Assembly (NCBI RefSeq): GCF_000203935.1
Contig: NC_008577.1
Location: forward strand, 620,001-684,000
DNA length: 64,000 bases
Reading direction: 5' to 3'
From: Shewanella sp. ANA-3
Lineage (GTDB): Bacteria; Pseudomonadota; Gammaproteobacteria; Enterobacterales; Shewanellaceae
In this document: piece by piece, positions 26,160-34,979 of the stretch
Numbering within the stretch: position 1 is the first letter of the stretch
Layout of the letters: each line of letters opens with the position of its first letter
Program-made: the position numbers and the translations under genes
Notes under the pieces: generated by a model
Told to the model about the DNA's origin: nothing
What the model saw: only the letters and a program-made list of their open reading frames with translations
The model's database searches: none

Positions 26160-26684
26160 ATGAAAGTTCAGTTCCTATTACTCGCCAGTGTGTTGAGTTG
26201 CAGTGCTGTATGGGCCGCAGACGAGGCGAAAACCGACCCAGTGACAGAAGATGGGGTGGTTAAGATTGTTTGGCAAAACCCAAAAGATTTCCGTGATATT
26301 AAGTCATCGGGCGAAATTCAGTCCCGTTATGAACAGCGTTTATTTGATACTTTAACTACGAATATCAATAAAGAAGCGGCAAAAGTCTTAAAACCGAATC
26401 AAAAGTTAGAGATGACGGTGACCGATGTCGATCTCGCCGGGGATATGCGTCCAACCTTTGGGGCAACCGCCGATGATTTACGGGTGATCAAAGAGATCTA
26501 TCCGCCGCGCATGACCTTTAGTTATCAAGTGCTTGAAAATGACAAAGTCATCATCGCCGGGGATGAAAAGCTCTCCGATATGGGCTTTATGACGGGCATT
26601 CAGCCGTTAAATGACAAGCCATTTAACTATGAAACCAAAATGCTAAGTGATTGGTTAAAAAAGACCGTTGCACCGAAACTCTAG
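26160..26684 (+). CDS. DUF3016 domain-containing exported protein
   Basis: 174 residues with a signal peptide (about 1-19, cleavage after VWA) and the DUF3016 hallmark VWQNPKDFRDIKSS. The rest has the family's alternating beta pattern (KLEMTVTDVDLAGDMRPTFG and FSYQVLENDKVIIAGDEKLSD). Members are short periplasmic proteins of unknown function, common in Shewanella and Xanthomonas relatives. A nearly ideal AGGAGG lies 5 nt before the ATG. It converges on an EAL-GGDEF gene, and its terminator lies inside that gene. Confidence 0.85.
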   Translation: MKVQFLLLASVLSCSAVWAADEAKTDPVTEDGVVKIVWQNPKDFRDIKSSGEIQSRYEQRLFDTLTTNINKEAAKVLKPNQKLEMTVTDVDLAGDMRPTFGATADDLRVIKEIYPPRMTFSYQVLENDKVIIAGDEKLSDMGFMTGIQPLNDKPFNYETKMLSDWLKKTVAPKL

Positions 26685-26703
26685 GCTGATAATTCCAGCC
26701 TAG
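26681..26703. terminator. Small hairpin carrying both stop codons of two convergent genes
   Basis: An 8-bp stem CTAGGCTG/CAGCCTAG (26681-26688 with 26696-26703) contains the TAG of the DUF3016 gene and the stop of the minus-strand gene. It lacks a T-run. Confidence 0.45.
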
Positions 26704-28454
26704 GCACTCAATGCTTGGGGGCTTATGTCTCTCTCTTCTAACAGGCAAAATCCGTTACTCGCGGATTTTGCCTGTTTTTTTGCCTTGGCACTCAAGGTCG
26801 ATAGGCTATGTTCATTGCAGTTATAGGTATGGGCGGGAGTAAGTACGCCGACACACAGGCTGATTAACTTGTGATAACAGGCTTGTCCTTGCCTGTCATC
26901 GGCGAGCATTTCTTGGGCTTGCCAATGCTCTGCACTATAAAAGAGCGACTTGTTGGCCTCAAAATCGGTCAATATCCGTTGGCAGCGCTCGATGAGTTGC
27001 TCGCAGGTGCTGATCACCACAAAGTCATCGCCACCGACATGGCCGATAAAGCAGTTGTCCGTCTTGTATTTCACTAACAGATTGGCGACCTCGCAGATCA
27101 CCTCATCGCCGCGGCAGAAACCGTAAATATCGTTATAGGGCTTGAACTGACAGAGATCAAAATAGGCCAAGTAGAAGGGCTTTTGTTGGTTTCTGAGGCG
27201 TTTGAGTTCTTCCTGAATAGGCACATTACCGGGTAAATCCGTTAACGGATTGGCATGCCTTGCCATCTTGATCCTGTGCTCGGTGATCCGCTGTAGCAAA
27301 TCTTTAGTGTGGCCAATGCCGAGCAACTTGCCACGGCGCAGAATGATAAATTGCTGGGCGACGGTATTGGCGCTCTCCGAGGTCAGTAATTGGCTCACGA
27401 TCGACAGGGGCTCGTTGGCTTCAATCTGCAACACTTGCGGGTCCATCACTTCACTGACGGCGTGGTTTTCATGCAGGGCTCGACCATAGGGCGTGCTAAA
27501 AAGCTCCAGCAAAGTCGCTCTACTAATAATCCCTAGCGGCAGTTGATCTTGCACCACTACCACGGCCTGTAAGGCGGGTTGAGAGCTAAAGGTATCGCTT
27601 AAGTGCTTAAGCTTGAGTGTCGGCACCACTGTTATGGCGCTGGTGCAGAGGCTTTCGGCGGATTCACTGTATCTGGGCTGCACTTGAGTATTATTCGGCA
27701 CTAAGGTCGCTTTCATCGCGCGGCTCGGCTGCGCCTCGGGGCGTCCGAGTAAATAGCCTTGGCAATAGACTATGCCTAGCTGTTTGAGTACTGCGAGTTC
27801 CTCTTGGGTTTCAATCCCTTCGGCAATCACTTTGCAGGTGAGGCTCTGGCACAGTTCGACAATCGAGCGCACAAATTCTTGTTTAACCGGGGTCGAATCG
27901 ATTTGGTGAATAAAGTGGCGATCGATTTTTACATAGTCGGGCGATAACTCAGACCAGAGCCGTAAACCCGAATAACCCGCTCCCAAGTCATCGATAGCGG
28001 TCATAAAACCTTGGCTACGATAGTGATTCAGGCAAGATTTCAGTAAGTCGATATCGTCTGCGGGATATTGCTCCGATAACTCAATCACCACCTGTGACGG
28101 TGAAATACCCAGCTGCTGTAGCAGTTGCAGCGTCATGCCCTTTGGATGAGTGGGACCGAGTAGGGCCTTAGGGGAAATATTAATAAACAAACGGCCTTGG
28201 AACTGGCGTAGTTTGAATTGCTCCAGCGAAATGCGGCGGCAGAGTGTCTCGAGTTCGCTCAATTTACCCTGATGTTCCGCGGTTTTAAACAGTGGAATGG
28301 GTGAGTAGAGCGGGCTATGCTCAGGCCCACGGCTGAGCGCTTCAAATCCGTGGATCTTGTGTTCCAAGATATTGAATATGGGCTGAAAAAGTGGGCTGAT
28401 AGCCCCCTTTGCGATTATCTTATCAAGCTCTTTTGCCAGATCTAAACTCGTCAT
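26700..28454 (-). CDS. EAL-CBS-GGDEF protein (c-di-GMP phosphodiesterase/cyclase type)
   Basis: 584 residues from the ATG at 28454, with a G-run (GGGGG) about 8 nt upstream. The EAL domain (about 5-245) has FEALSRGP, VIELSEQYP and DDLGAGYSG, looking catalytically complete. A paired CBS module (about 285-405) might bind adenine nucleotides. The C-terminal GGDEF domain (about 420-575) has NPLTDLPGN and VGGDDF, where the third acidic residue is Asp, within the allowed range. No membrane segment. It probably degrades c-di-GMP under nucleotide control; which activity dominates is unknown. The 3' end overlaps the opposing DUF3016 terminator. Confidence 0.87.
   Translation of the reverse strand: MTSLDLAKELDKIIAKGAISPLFQPIFNILEHKIHGFEALSRGPEHSPLYSPIPLFKTAEHQGKLSELETLCRRISLEQFKLRQFQGRLFINISPKALLGPTHPKGMTLQLLQQLGISPSQVVIELSEQYPADDIDLLKSCLNHYRSQGFMTAIDDLGAGYSGLRLWSELSPDYVKIDRHFIHQIDSTPVKQEFVRSIVELCQSLTCKVIAEGIETQEELAVLKQLGIVYCQGYLLGRPEAQPSRAMKATLVPNNTQVQPRYSESAESLCTSAITVVPTLKLKHLSDTFSSQPALQAVVVVQDQLPLGIISRATLLELFSTPYGRALHENHAVSEVMDPQVLQIEANEPLSIVSQLLTSESANTVAQQFIILRRGKLLGIGHTKDLLQRITEHRIKMARHANPLTDLPGNVPIQEELKRLRNQQKPFYLAYFDLCQFKPYNDIYGFCRGDEVICEVANLLVKYKTDNCFIGHVGGDDFVVISTCEQLIERCQRILTDFEANKSLFYSAEHWQAQEMLADDRQGQACYHKLISLCVGVLTPAHTYNCNEHSLSTLSAKAKKQAKSASNGFCLLEERDISPQALSA
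26741..26781 (+). terminator. Intrinsic terminator of the DUF3016 gene inside the convergent reading frame
   Basis: A 14-bp perfect stem (26741-26754 with 26762-26775) is followed by seven T's, the classic form of a plus-strand terminator. It lies 57 nt after the DUF3016 stop, inside the last 27 codons of the minus-strand EAL-CBS-GGDEF gene. Confidence 0.85.
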
Positions 28455-28592
28455 TACTTCAGCCCCCACGACAATGTTTGCGGAGTCTATGACTTAGAAA
28501 TGACAAAATGATGACAATTTTGTTTGCCGAAAACCCGTGTACAGGAAATGAGAGCAAACGCTGAAATTGATGATATTTCAGCGTTTATTGAA

Positions 28593-28901
28593 TTAGCTTT
28601 GCTTTTTGAAGGCGTGCAGGGTTTTGAGAAGGGTGGCCAGTTGGCGCACTAAGGTTTCCAGTGCGGCGGGATCTAGGCTGCTCTGTTGTTGCAGCTTAGT
28701 GAGGTCGTCCACCAATTCTTGCACATAGGGCAAAAAGCGGTTGCTCGACACGATAAAGCCCTGTTCGGCGGTGAAGATGCTAGTGAATTTCCCATGGCCC
28801 GCTTTTTTCAATTCATCTAACTTAGCGTCAGCGTCTATGGCTTGGCGATAGGCGATTTGAAGATTTTCTTTCAGTTGCTCTATAACCTTAGTGTGTGGCA
28901 T
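28593..28901 (-). CDS. Small helical cytoplasmic protein of unknown function
   Basis: 102 residues, nearly all helical, with heptad-like Leu/Ala/Lys spacing at 4-36 and a C-terminal helix pair (about 60-100). It begins MPHTKVIEQLKENLQIAYRQ and contains a central GKFTSIFTAEQGFIVSSNRF loop. No cysteine, signal peptide or membrane segment. It is divergent from the TraB-family gene, with starts 48 bp apart, so the two share a regulatory region. No family was recognised. Confidence 0.6.
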   Translation of the reverse strand: MPHTKVIEQLKENLQIAYRQAIDADAKLDELKKAGHGKFTSIFTAEQGFIVSSNRFLPYVQELVDDLTKLQQQSSLDPAALETLVRQLATLLKTLHAFKKQS

Positions 28902-28949
28902 AACAGCGTCTCATTGCAAAATTTGCAGGAATTATAAGGGGCAAAGGAT

Positions 28950-29846
28950 ATGGCAACAAGTCGATGGCGACTATTACTGGCGCTGTGCGGCGTCGCAATG
29001 TTTACCAGTGCGTCGGGTTGGGCGGCACAGACGGATAAACCGCCGTTTTATCAGGTGCAATGGCAGGGGAAATCCGCTTACCTTTTGGGCTCGATTCATA
29101 TCGGCCGTGCCGATTTTTATCCTATGCCGGCGCAAGTGGAAGCGGCATTTACCAAGTCCAAGGGATTGGTGGTTGAAATCGATACCAATAAAATCGACAG
29201 CCGTGCCCTATTGCAAAAGTATGGTATGGCGACTCACGCACAGGGGCTAGATTGGCAGAGCCGGGACAAACAAACGATAGAGGTGATGCGCCACTATTGT
29301 GAAGACAAAGCAAGCCTATGCCAGTCGATTCAAGCCTTTGCGCCTTGGTTGCAGGCATCTCAACTTAATCTACTGCGCTACAATAGCTTAGGTTTTAGCA
29401 CCGACTATGGTGTCGATATGCAGTTGCTTGGCCGTGCGGGTAAGCCTGTGTATCAGCTAGAGACGGCTGAGTCGCAGTTCCAATTACTGTCCTCCTTCGA
29501 TAGCCAAGTTCAGTGGTCTATGGTGCGCGAAGCCATTAATGCCTCTGATGCCGAACTACTCTCACTGGTTGAGGCGTGGCGCTCCGGTGATGAAACTGCG
29601 CTGGATACTTTGATGCAGGAGCAGCTCGGCGGGGAGGGCGACACCCTGATGCTGGATAAAATTCTCTGGCAGCGCAATAAAGTCATGGCCGATGGCATGA
29701 TGAGGTTAATGACCGCAGAAGCCACCAGTGAACCGCTATTTGTGGTGGTGGGCGCTGGCCATGTGGTGGGTGATAAAAGCGTGGTGCAACTGCTTAAACA
29801 GAAGGGCGCAACCGTAACCGCCTGTTGGCGTGATCAATGTGACTGA
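28950..29846 (+). CDS. TraB/GumN-family protein
   Basis: 298 residues with a signal peptide (about 1-26, cleavage after GWA). The TraB/PrgY/GumN domain has its first motif in YLLGSIHIGRADFYP (about 49-63) and its last in VVVGAGHVVGDKSVV, the paired GxxH signatures of this putative metalloprotease fold (related to Tiki proteases). Two further cysteines lie in the middle (HYCEDKASLC), and another pair is at the C-terminus (ACWRDQC). Probably periplasmic or membrane-attached. The ATG is preceded by AAAGG. Substrate unknown. The gene ends before a very long palindromic terminator. Confidence 0.83.
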   Translation: MATSRWRLLLALCGVAMFTSASGWAAQTDKPPFYQVQWQGKSAYLLGSIHIGRADFYPMPAQVEAAFTKSKGLVVEIDTNKIDSRALLQKYGMATHAQGLDWQSRDKQTIEVMRHYCEDKASLCQSIQAFAPWLQASQLNLLRYNSLGFSTDYGVDMQLLGRAGKPVYQLETAESQFQLLSSFDSQVQWSMVREAINASDAELLSLVEAWRSGDETALDTLMQEQLGGEGDTLMLDKILWQRNKVMADGMMRLMTAEATSEPLFVVVGAGHVVGDKSVVQLLKQKGATVTACWRDQCD

Positions 29847-29944
29847 TATAGCTATATGACGGATGATTGGGGGGATTCTGGATTTGAACGCACTGGGGTT
29901 GAATACACTTAGTGCACAGAACTAGGGTCGAATCATCTGGTGAT

Positions 29945-29982
29945 GAAACAATAAAGGACGCCTTGGCGTCCTTTATTGTTTC
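29945..29982. terminator. 18-bp bidirectional terminator
   Basis: A nearly unbroken palindrome (29945-29962 with 29965-29982) with a 2-nt centre and A/T-rich arms lies between convergent genes ending at 29846 and 29989. Confidence 0.9.
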
Positions 29983-29988
29983 GCGAGC

Positions 29989-30774
29989 TTATGCGGATGT
30001 GTCGGTTGCGGCGCTTTGCCCCAGAAAATGCACATAACGACCGAGCGAAATATAGGGCTCGCGTTGGGAATACTCGAGCTCCATCGTCAGCAGCTTTTGA
30101 TAGTCAAAATCCGCTGGCTGATGTTTTTTCAAATAGTCGTGAATGACTCGCACACCCGACTCGCGCAGCAGATCCATATTCCATTCGGCAAACCATTGTT
30201 TAACATCATGAATATAAAGCGGGTGCGTGGGCGTGAGGCGCACCTTCTTCTTCACCTTAAGATCGGCGGCAACATAGTCGAAATTACCCGACACTAATGC
30301 ATGGAAGCGCATCGCTTCTTTATTGTAAAACATCAGCGAAAACAGCCCATTGGGCTTAAGCATGGTCAGCAAGCCTTCCATGGTGGTTTTCGCATCGGCC
30401 AGCCATTCGACTACGGCATGGCAAAGGATAAGATCGAATCTGCCATGTTCGGCGACGGAGAGGGCCTGAATCGGCGCGTGCACTAAACGGATAGCAAATG
30501 GCGTGTCGCTGGCATCGATTTGTGTTTTCGCTTGGGCAAGCATTTCAGCGGAAATATCGCACAGCACCACTTCATGGCCCAGACGTGCCAGCTTTTGGCT
30601 GAAATAACCAAAGCCGCCGCCCGCATCTAAAATCCGCAGTTTTTTATCGCCAAATTGCGCCAAGGCGGGAGCGAGATCGCGCCATAACACGGCGGCACGG
30701 ATTTCACCTTTAGGGGTGCCATAAATGTTCTTCGCGAATTTTTGCGCGAGTTTATCGAAATTCTTATCTTGCAC
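29989..30774 (-). CDS. cmoM: tRNA 5-carboxymethoxyuridine methyltransferase
   Basis: 261 residues, the same as E. coli CmoM (formerly SmtA). The start MQDKNFDKLAQKFAKNIYGT is diagnostic. The Rossmann methyltransferase motif I LDAGGGFGYFSQKLA is at about 49-63, with LVHAPIQ and ILCHAVVEWL following. CmoM uses SAM to methylate 5-carboxymethoxyuridine to its methyl ester at tRNA position 34, tuning wobble decoding. It is monocistronic and ends at the 18-bp palindrome. Confidence 0.93.
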   Translation of the reverse strand: MQDKNFDKLAQKFAKNIYGTPKGEIRAAVLWRDLAPALAQFGDKKLRILDAGGGFGYFSQKLARLGHEVVLCDISAEMLAQAKTQIDASDTPFAIRLVHAPIQALSVAEHGRFDLILCHAVVEWLADAKTTMEGLLTMLKPNGLFSLMFYNKEAMRFHALVSGNFDYVAADLKVKKKVRLTPTHPLYIHDVKQWFAEWNMDLLRESGVRVIHDYLKKHQPADFDYQKLLTMELEYSQREPYISLGRYVHFLGQSAATDTSA

Positions 30775-31138
30775 GGGTTAACTAAGTTAAAGACTGGGGG
30801 CGATAGTGTCGCACAGGCGTAATATTTTCGCACTCGTAGTGTGGATAAGGCAAAGTCATACAGGACCATGTTTTTATAATATATTGATTTTTAATGGGAT
30901 AAAAAATCACAGTAAAGTTGGGGATATCCAGAACTCTATCCGCTGGGGTATAATCACGCCGTTTTCGATAAACCTGACTCTTTAGCTGTCCATTCGGTGA
31001 GTCAGCATCAGCCCTTTTTAGACACAGTTTTGCCTGTTTTACACTCGTGAGCTTTTTGATTTTTCAGATGTTATGCATCTGTACGGGGTATTTCTGGTTA
31101 TTCGTGCGTAGGGATAGTTAATTAAAAGGTACTCAGAC
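30775..31138. promoter_or_regulatory. Promoter and long leader of the MaoC-like gene
   Basis: About 360 bp between divergent genes. A perfect TATAAT at 30949-30954 is the clearest -10 element of the stretch, leaving a leader of about 180 nt before the TTG at 31139. No riboswitch-like structure was recognised; a short AT-rich stretch (about 30865-30905) holds nothing further. Confidence 0.4.
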
Positions 31139-32002
31139 TTGAATAATGCATATTGTGTTGAATTGAACGCGATGCCCTCGCTGTTTTCTCTTTATCGCAA
31201 GATTTTCTTTGGTCGTAAGCCCGGTTGGGATCAACAGCCCTTACCTTATATCAAGGTGTCGGCGCCCAATGTGCAAGTGTCCGAGGCCAAAGTTAGCCAA
31301 TATGCCCAAGTGTGTGGCTTTAATTTCGACGGTAAAATATTACCGCCAACCTATTTGTATGTGATGGCATTTCGCCTACACGCGGTGATTTTTACCCACG
31401 ATGGTATTACTTTCCCGCTGCTGGGGATGATCCATTTAAAGAACCGTATTCAAGTCTATCGTCCGACGACAGTCGATGAAGTGTTCTCCCTCGAATGCGC
31501 GTTAACGACCAGCCGTGAAACCGATTCAGGATTAGAGTTTGAATTTGTCTCTAAGGCCTTTGTGGGCGAAGAGCTGGTGTGGGAATCGTTGTCGACTTAC
31601 CTCTATCGTATCGAGACCGCTGGCCGCCGCGTTCGTCCTCCTAAGGCGCTCGAGATGGCTTGGGACTCACCCCAATCATGGGAATTGAGTGAAGATTTAG
31701 GTCGTCGTTATGCCAAAGCATCAGGCGACTATAACCTGATCCACCTGCATCCCGTGCTGTCCAAACGTTTCGGTTTTGACCGTGTGCTGGCCCACGGTAT
31801 GTGGTCTAAGGCGCGCTGTTTAGCGGAATTAATGCCTGAGATTGGTGAGCGTCCCTTCGTGGTCGATGTGGCCTTTAAGCTACCGTTACTGATGCCCGCA
31901 GAAGTGGGATTTGGTTACGAAAAATCACAAGACAAGTGGGTGTTTGAGCTGCGTGACAGTAAAGGTCGTAGACCGCACCTCAGTGGTGAAGTGCAGCTTT
32001 AA
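31139..32002 (+). CDS. MaoC-like hotdog-fold dehydratase
   Basis: 287 residues from TTG at 31139, with AAAAGGT 8-14 nt upstream; an internal ATG at 31172 (12th codon) is an alternative without a ribosome-binding site. The C-terminal half is a MaoC dehydratase domain with GRRYAKASGDYNLIHLHPVL (Asp and His of the hydratase motif) and VLAHGMWSKARCL. The N-terminal half is a second, degenerate hotdog. Family members hydrate trans-2-enoyl-CoA, but the substrate here is not known. It stands alone with a clear terminator. Confidence 0.82.
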   Translation: MNNAYCVELNAMPSLFSLYRKIFFGRKPGWDQQPLPYIKVSAPNVQVSEAKVSQYAQVCGFNFDGKILPPTYLYVMAFRLHAVIFTHDGITFPLLGMIHLKNRIQVYRPTTVDEVFSLECALTTSRETDSGLEFEFVSKAFVGEELVWESLSTYLYRIETAGRRVRPPKALEMAWDSPQSWELSEDLGRRYAKASGDYNLIHLHPVLSKRFGFDRVLAHGMWSKARCLAELMPEIGERPFVVDVAFKLPLLMPAEVGFGYEKSQDKWVFELRDSKGRRPHLSGEVQL

Positions 32003-32013
32003 GCATGATGAGT

Positions 32014-32034
32014 AACGGCGCCTAAGGCGCCGTT
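32014..32034 (+). terminator. Terminator after the MaoC-like gene
   Basis: A 9-bp GC-rich stem (32014-32022 with 32026-32034) followed by TTTTTG lies 12 nt after the stop. It can also serve the convergent aldo/keto reductase gene. Confidence 0.85.
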
Positions 32035-32056
32035 TTTGTTGGTGTTGTTTGCAGCG

Positions 32057-32947
32057 CTAAGGCACGCTGCGTCCGGTTGATGCTTGCCAGATACTAAACC
32101 ATTGCTGCCTGTCTAGGGTGAGTGACTGTGCGGCCACCGCCGTTTTTATCCTCGCGATATTGCCACTGCCGATAATCGGCACGGGCCGACTCGGTAACAT
32201 CCGTACCCAGGCATAAATCACTTGGCTGATATCTTGGGCACCAATCTCATCGGCGATGACCGCTAAGGTTTGTTGCAGGCGAATGGCCTGTGGATGGTTA
32301 TTATCAAAGATCTTACCGCCGCCCAAACATGACCAAGCCATAGGCCGAATGCGCCGCTCCTGACATAAATCGAGAGTACCATCGTGCAAACTCGCCATTA
32401 TTAGCGGTGAAATTTCGATTTGATTGGTGACTAAGGGCTCAGCTAATCTCGACTGCAATAATGAAAACTGCGTGTTGGTGAAGTTAGATACACCAAAGTG
32501 TTGCACTTTGCCCGCCTGTTTTAAGTCAGCAAAAGCTTCGGCCACTTGATCGGCGTCCATTAAAGGATCGGGTCTGTGGATCAGCAGCAGATCTAAATAA
32601 TCGGTTTTCAGCTGCTTTAGTGATTGCTCCACACTGGCAATAATATGTGCCTTGGAGGTGTCGTAGTGGTTTACGTAGCGCTCTGGGCGACAATCGAAGG
32701 CGGGCTTAATGCCACATTTGCTGACCAATTGCATCTGCTGTCTTAAGGCGGGTTTTAGCGCTAACGCCTCGCCAAACAGGGTTTCGCACTGGTATTGGCC
32801 ATAAATATCGGCGTGATCCATAGTGGTCACACCTAGGTCTATATATTGTTCTATCAGGTTAAGCCGTTCGGCGGGTGACATTTGCCAACTGTGCATTCGC
32901 CAAAAGCCGGCAACAAACTCTGAAAAACTAAAAGGGGATCCGCTCAT
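32057..32947 (-). CDS. Aldo/keto reductase (YdhF-like)
   Basis: 296 residues, the usual AKR length. The catalytic tetrad positions are visible: Asp in TTMDHADIYG, Tyr in IYGQY, Lys in LVSKCGI and His in LLIHRPDPL. The C-terminal NADPH-binding PVPIIGSGNIARI is present. It matches the E. coli YdhF type more than the YajO or DkgA types. It would reduce aldehydes or ketones with NADPH; physiological substrate unknown. The start at 32947 has AAGAGA upstream. It is divergent from fhs, with 240 bp between starts. Confidence 0.88.
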   Translation of the reverse strand: MSGSPFSFSEFVAGFWRMHSWQMSPAERLNLIEQYIDLGVTTMDHADIYGQYQCETLFGEALALKPALRQQMQLVSKCGIKPAFDCRPERYVNHYDTSKAHIIASVEQSLKQLKTDYLDLLLIHRPDPLMDADQVAEAFADLKQAGKVQHFGVSNFTNTQFSLLQSRLAEPLVTNQIEISPLIMASLHDGTLDLCQERRIRPMAWSCLGGGKIFDNNHPQAIRLQQTLAVIADEIGAQDISQVIYAWVRMLPSRPVPIIGSGNIARIKTAVAAQSLTLDRQQWFSIWQASTGRSVP

Positions 32948-33187
32948 GTTGTTTCTCTTTTGGGAATCTGAATTTTGTAGGGGAAAGGACCCGAGTCGAT
33001 TTATTTGATGCAGATTAAGGAATCGCTCATTAACCCTTTCGATGGCTATATATCTTAAAGCTAATCACCTAATATCCGCCATATTCAATCAGCCGTTGCT
33101 GATACTTACCGATTTTGCATACCTATTTTGTATTTCTTGCTCGCATGCCGAGCGGGGATACCAAAATACCCAAGGGAGAGATGACCC

Positions 33188-34900
33188 ATGCTAACCGATA
33201 TGGATATTTCGCGCCGTGCGCACCTAAAAGATATCGCAGCGCTTGGCGCCGAGTTTGGGTTATTGCCCGATGAGATGCAGCTCTTTGGCAAGACTAAAGC
33301 CAAGGTCGATTTACGTGCGCAGCAGCGCTTAGCCGAGCAGCAACAGGGCAAACTGATCATTGTCACCGCCGTGACACCTACGCCCCACGGCGAAGGCAAA
33401 ACCGTCACCACCATTGGCTTAACCCAATCCCTCAAAGCGCTCGGTAACAAGGTGTGCGCCTGTATTCGACAGCCCAGTATGGGCCCGGTTTTTGGGGTGA
33501 AAGGTGGCGCTGCTGGTGGCGGTTACGCCCAAGTGGTGCCCATGCAGGAGCTGAATCTGCATCTAACGGGTGATATTCATGCCGTCAGCAGTGCCCATAA
33601 TCTTGGCGCGGCGGCGATAGCCTCTCGGCTGTACCATGAAACACGTTTAGGCAAGGCCGAATTTGAGTCGCAGTCTGGGCAGAATTACCTGGATATAGCG
33701 CCTAATGGCATCCGTTGGCATAGGGTGGTCGACCATAACGATCGCTGTTTACGTGAAATAGAGGTTGGGCTGGGTGAAAATAATGGCCCAGCTTACACCT
33801 CTGGCTTTGATATTACCGCTGCCTCTGAGTTAATGGCGATTCTTGCACTCAGTCGTAATCTGGCGGATATGCGCGCGCGTATTGGCAAGCTTGTGCTGGC
33901 AGTCAATCGTCAAGGTGCGGCTATTAGCGCGGAAGACCTTGGGGTTGCCGGCGCGATGACGGCGATCATGGCGGATGCGGTAAAACCTACCTTGATGCAG
34001 ACTTTAAACGGTGCGCCTTGTCTTATCCACGCAGGGCCATTTGCCAATATTGCCCATGGTAACTCGTCGGTGATTGCCGACGATATCGCCTTAAAATTGG
34101 CCGATTTTGTGGTAACGGAAGGTGGTTTTGGCTCCGATATGGGGTTTGAGAAATTTTGTAATATCAAGGCGCGCCAGTCTGGATTAGCCCCGAGCGCTGC
34201 GGTGTTAGTGACCACCTTAAAGGCATTGAAGGCAAATAGCGGCTTGACGTCGGATGCGGATATCAATGCGCCCGACCAAGCCCGTCTCGAGGCGGGATTT
34301 GCCAACTTAAACTGGCATATCAACAATGTGGCGCGTTACGGTATTCCCGTTGTGGTGGCTATTAATCGCTTTGCAACCGATACGGATGCCGAGCTTAACT
34401 GGTTGATTGAAGCCGTTGCGGGCACTGCCGCCTTTGGCTGCGAGCTTAGCGAGGCTTTCAGCCAAGGTGAGGCGGGGGCGCTGACCTTGGCGCAAACCGT
34501 CATGCGCGCCTGTGAGCAGCCAAGCGAGTTTACCCTGCTATATCCCGATGAAATGGCGCTTGAGGCGAAATTATCGACCTTGGCCGAAGTTGGCTATGGC
34601 GCTACTGGGGTGAGTTTATCCGAGGCGGCTAAGTTGCAATTACAAGAACTCAGTGCCCTTGGCTACGCCGATTTACCCGTCTGCATGGCAAAAACACCCT
34701 TATCCATTAGCCATGACCCTCAACTTAAAGGCGTACCGCAAGGTTTTATCGTGCCAGTGCGCGAGTTAGTGTTAAATGCTGGAGCCGGATTTATTACCGC
34801 GCTGGTGGGGAATGTGATGACTATGCCGGGACTTGGATTAGTTCCGGGCTATTTAAAGGTTGATATCGGCGCCGATGGTGAGATTACCGGTTTAGGTTAA
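33188..34900 (+). CDS. fhs: Formate-tetrahydrofolate ligase
   Basis: 570 residues, the usual length. The ATP-binding segment [16 protein letters not shown] is near residue 62, and the family blocks [20 protein letters not shown] and [12 protein letters not shown] are both present. The enzyme makes 10-formyltetrahydrofolate from formate, THF and ATP in one-carbon metabolism. The start [16 protein letters not shown] has GGGAGAG upstream; a second Met at residue 5 is less likely. Monocistronic, with a shared terminator downstream. It has no folD or other one-carbon neighbour here. Confidence 0.95.
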   Translation: MLTDMDISRRAHLKDIAALGAEFGLLPDEMQLFGKTKAKVDLRAQQRLAEQQQGKLIIVTAVTPTPHGEGKTVTTIGLTQSLKALGNKVCACIRQPSMGPVFGVKGGAAGGGYAQVVPMQELNLHLTGDIHAVSSAHNLGAAAIASRLYHETRLGKAEFESQSGQNYLDIAPNGIRWHRVVDHNDRCLREIEVGLGENNGPAYTSGFDITAASELMAILALSRNLADMRARIGKLVLAVNRQGAAISAEDLGVAGAMTAIMADAVKPTLMQTLNGAPCLIHAGPFANIAHGNSSVIADDIALKLADFVVTEGGFGSDMGFEKFCNIKARQSGLAPSAAVLVTTLKALKANSGLTSDADINAPDQARLEAGFANLNWHINNVARYGIPVVVAINRFATDTDAELNWLIEAVAGTAAFGCELSEAFSQGEAGALTLAQTVMRACEQPSEFTLLYPDEMALEAKLSTLAEVGYGATGVSLSEAAKLQLQELSALGYADLPVCMAKTPLSISHDPQLKGVPQGFIVPVRELVLNAGAGFITALVGNVMTMPGLGLVPGYLKVDIGADGEITGLG

Positions 34901-34925
34901 TCGATTAGCAGTTCGAATATCATGA

Positions 34926-34954
34926 AAAAGGCGCAATCTAGGATTGCGCCTTTT
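34926..34954. terminator. Bidirectional terminator between fhs and the MscS gene
   Basis: A 13-bp stem (34926-34938 with 34942-34954) with TAG loop and A/T-rich flanks. Convergent genes end at 34900 and 34980. Confidence 0.9.
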
Positions 34955-34979
34955 GTTTACTTCTCGCCTTGGCGAAGCG

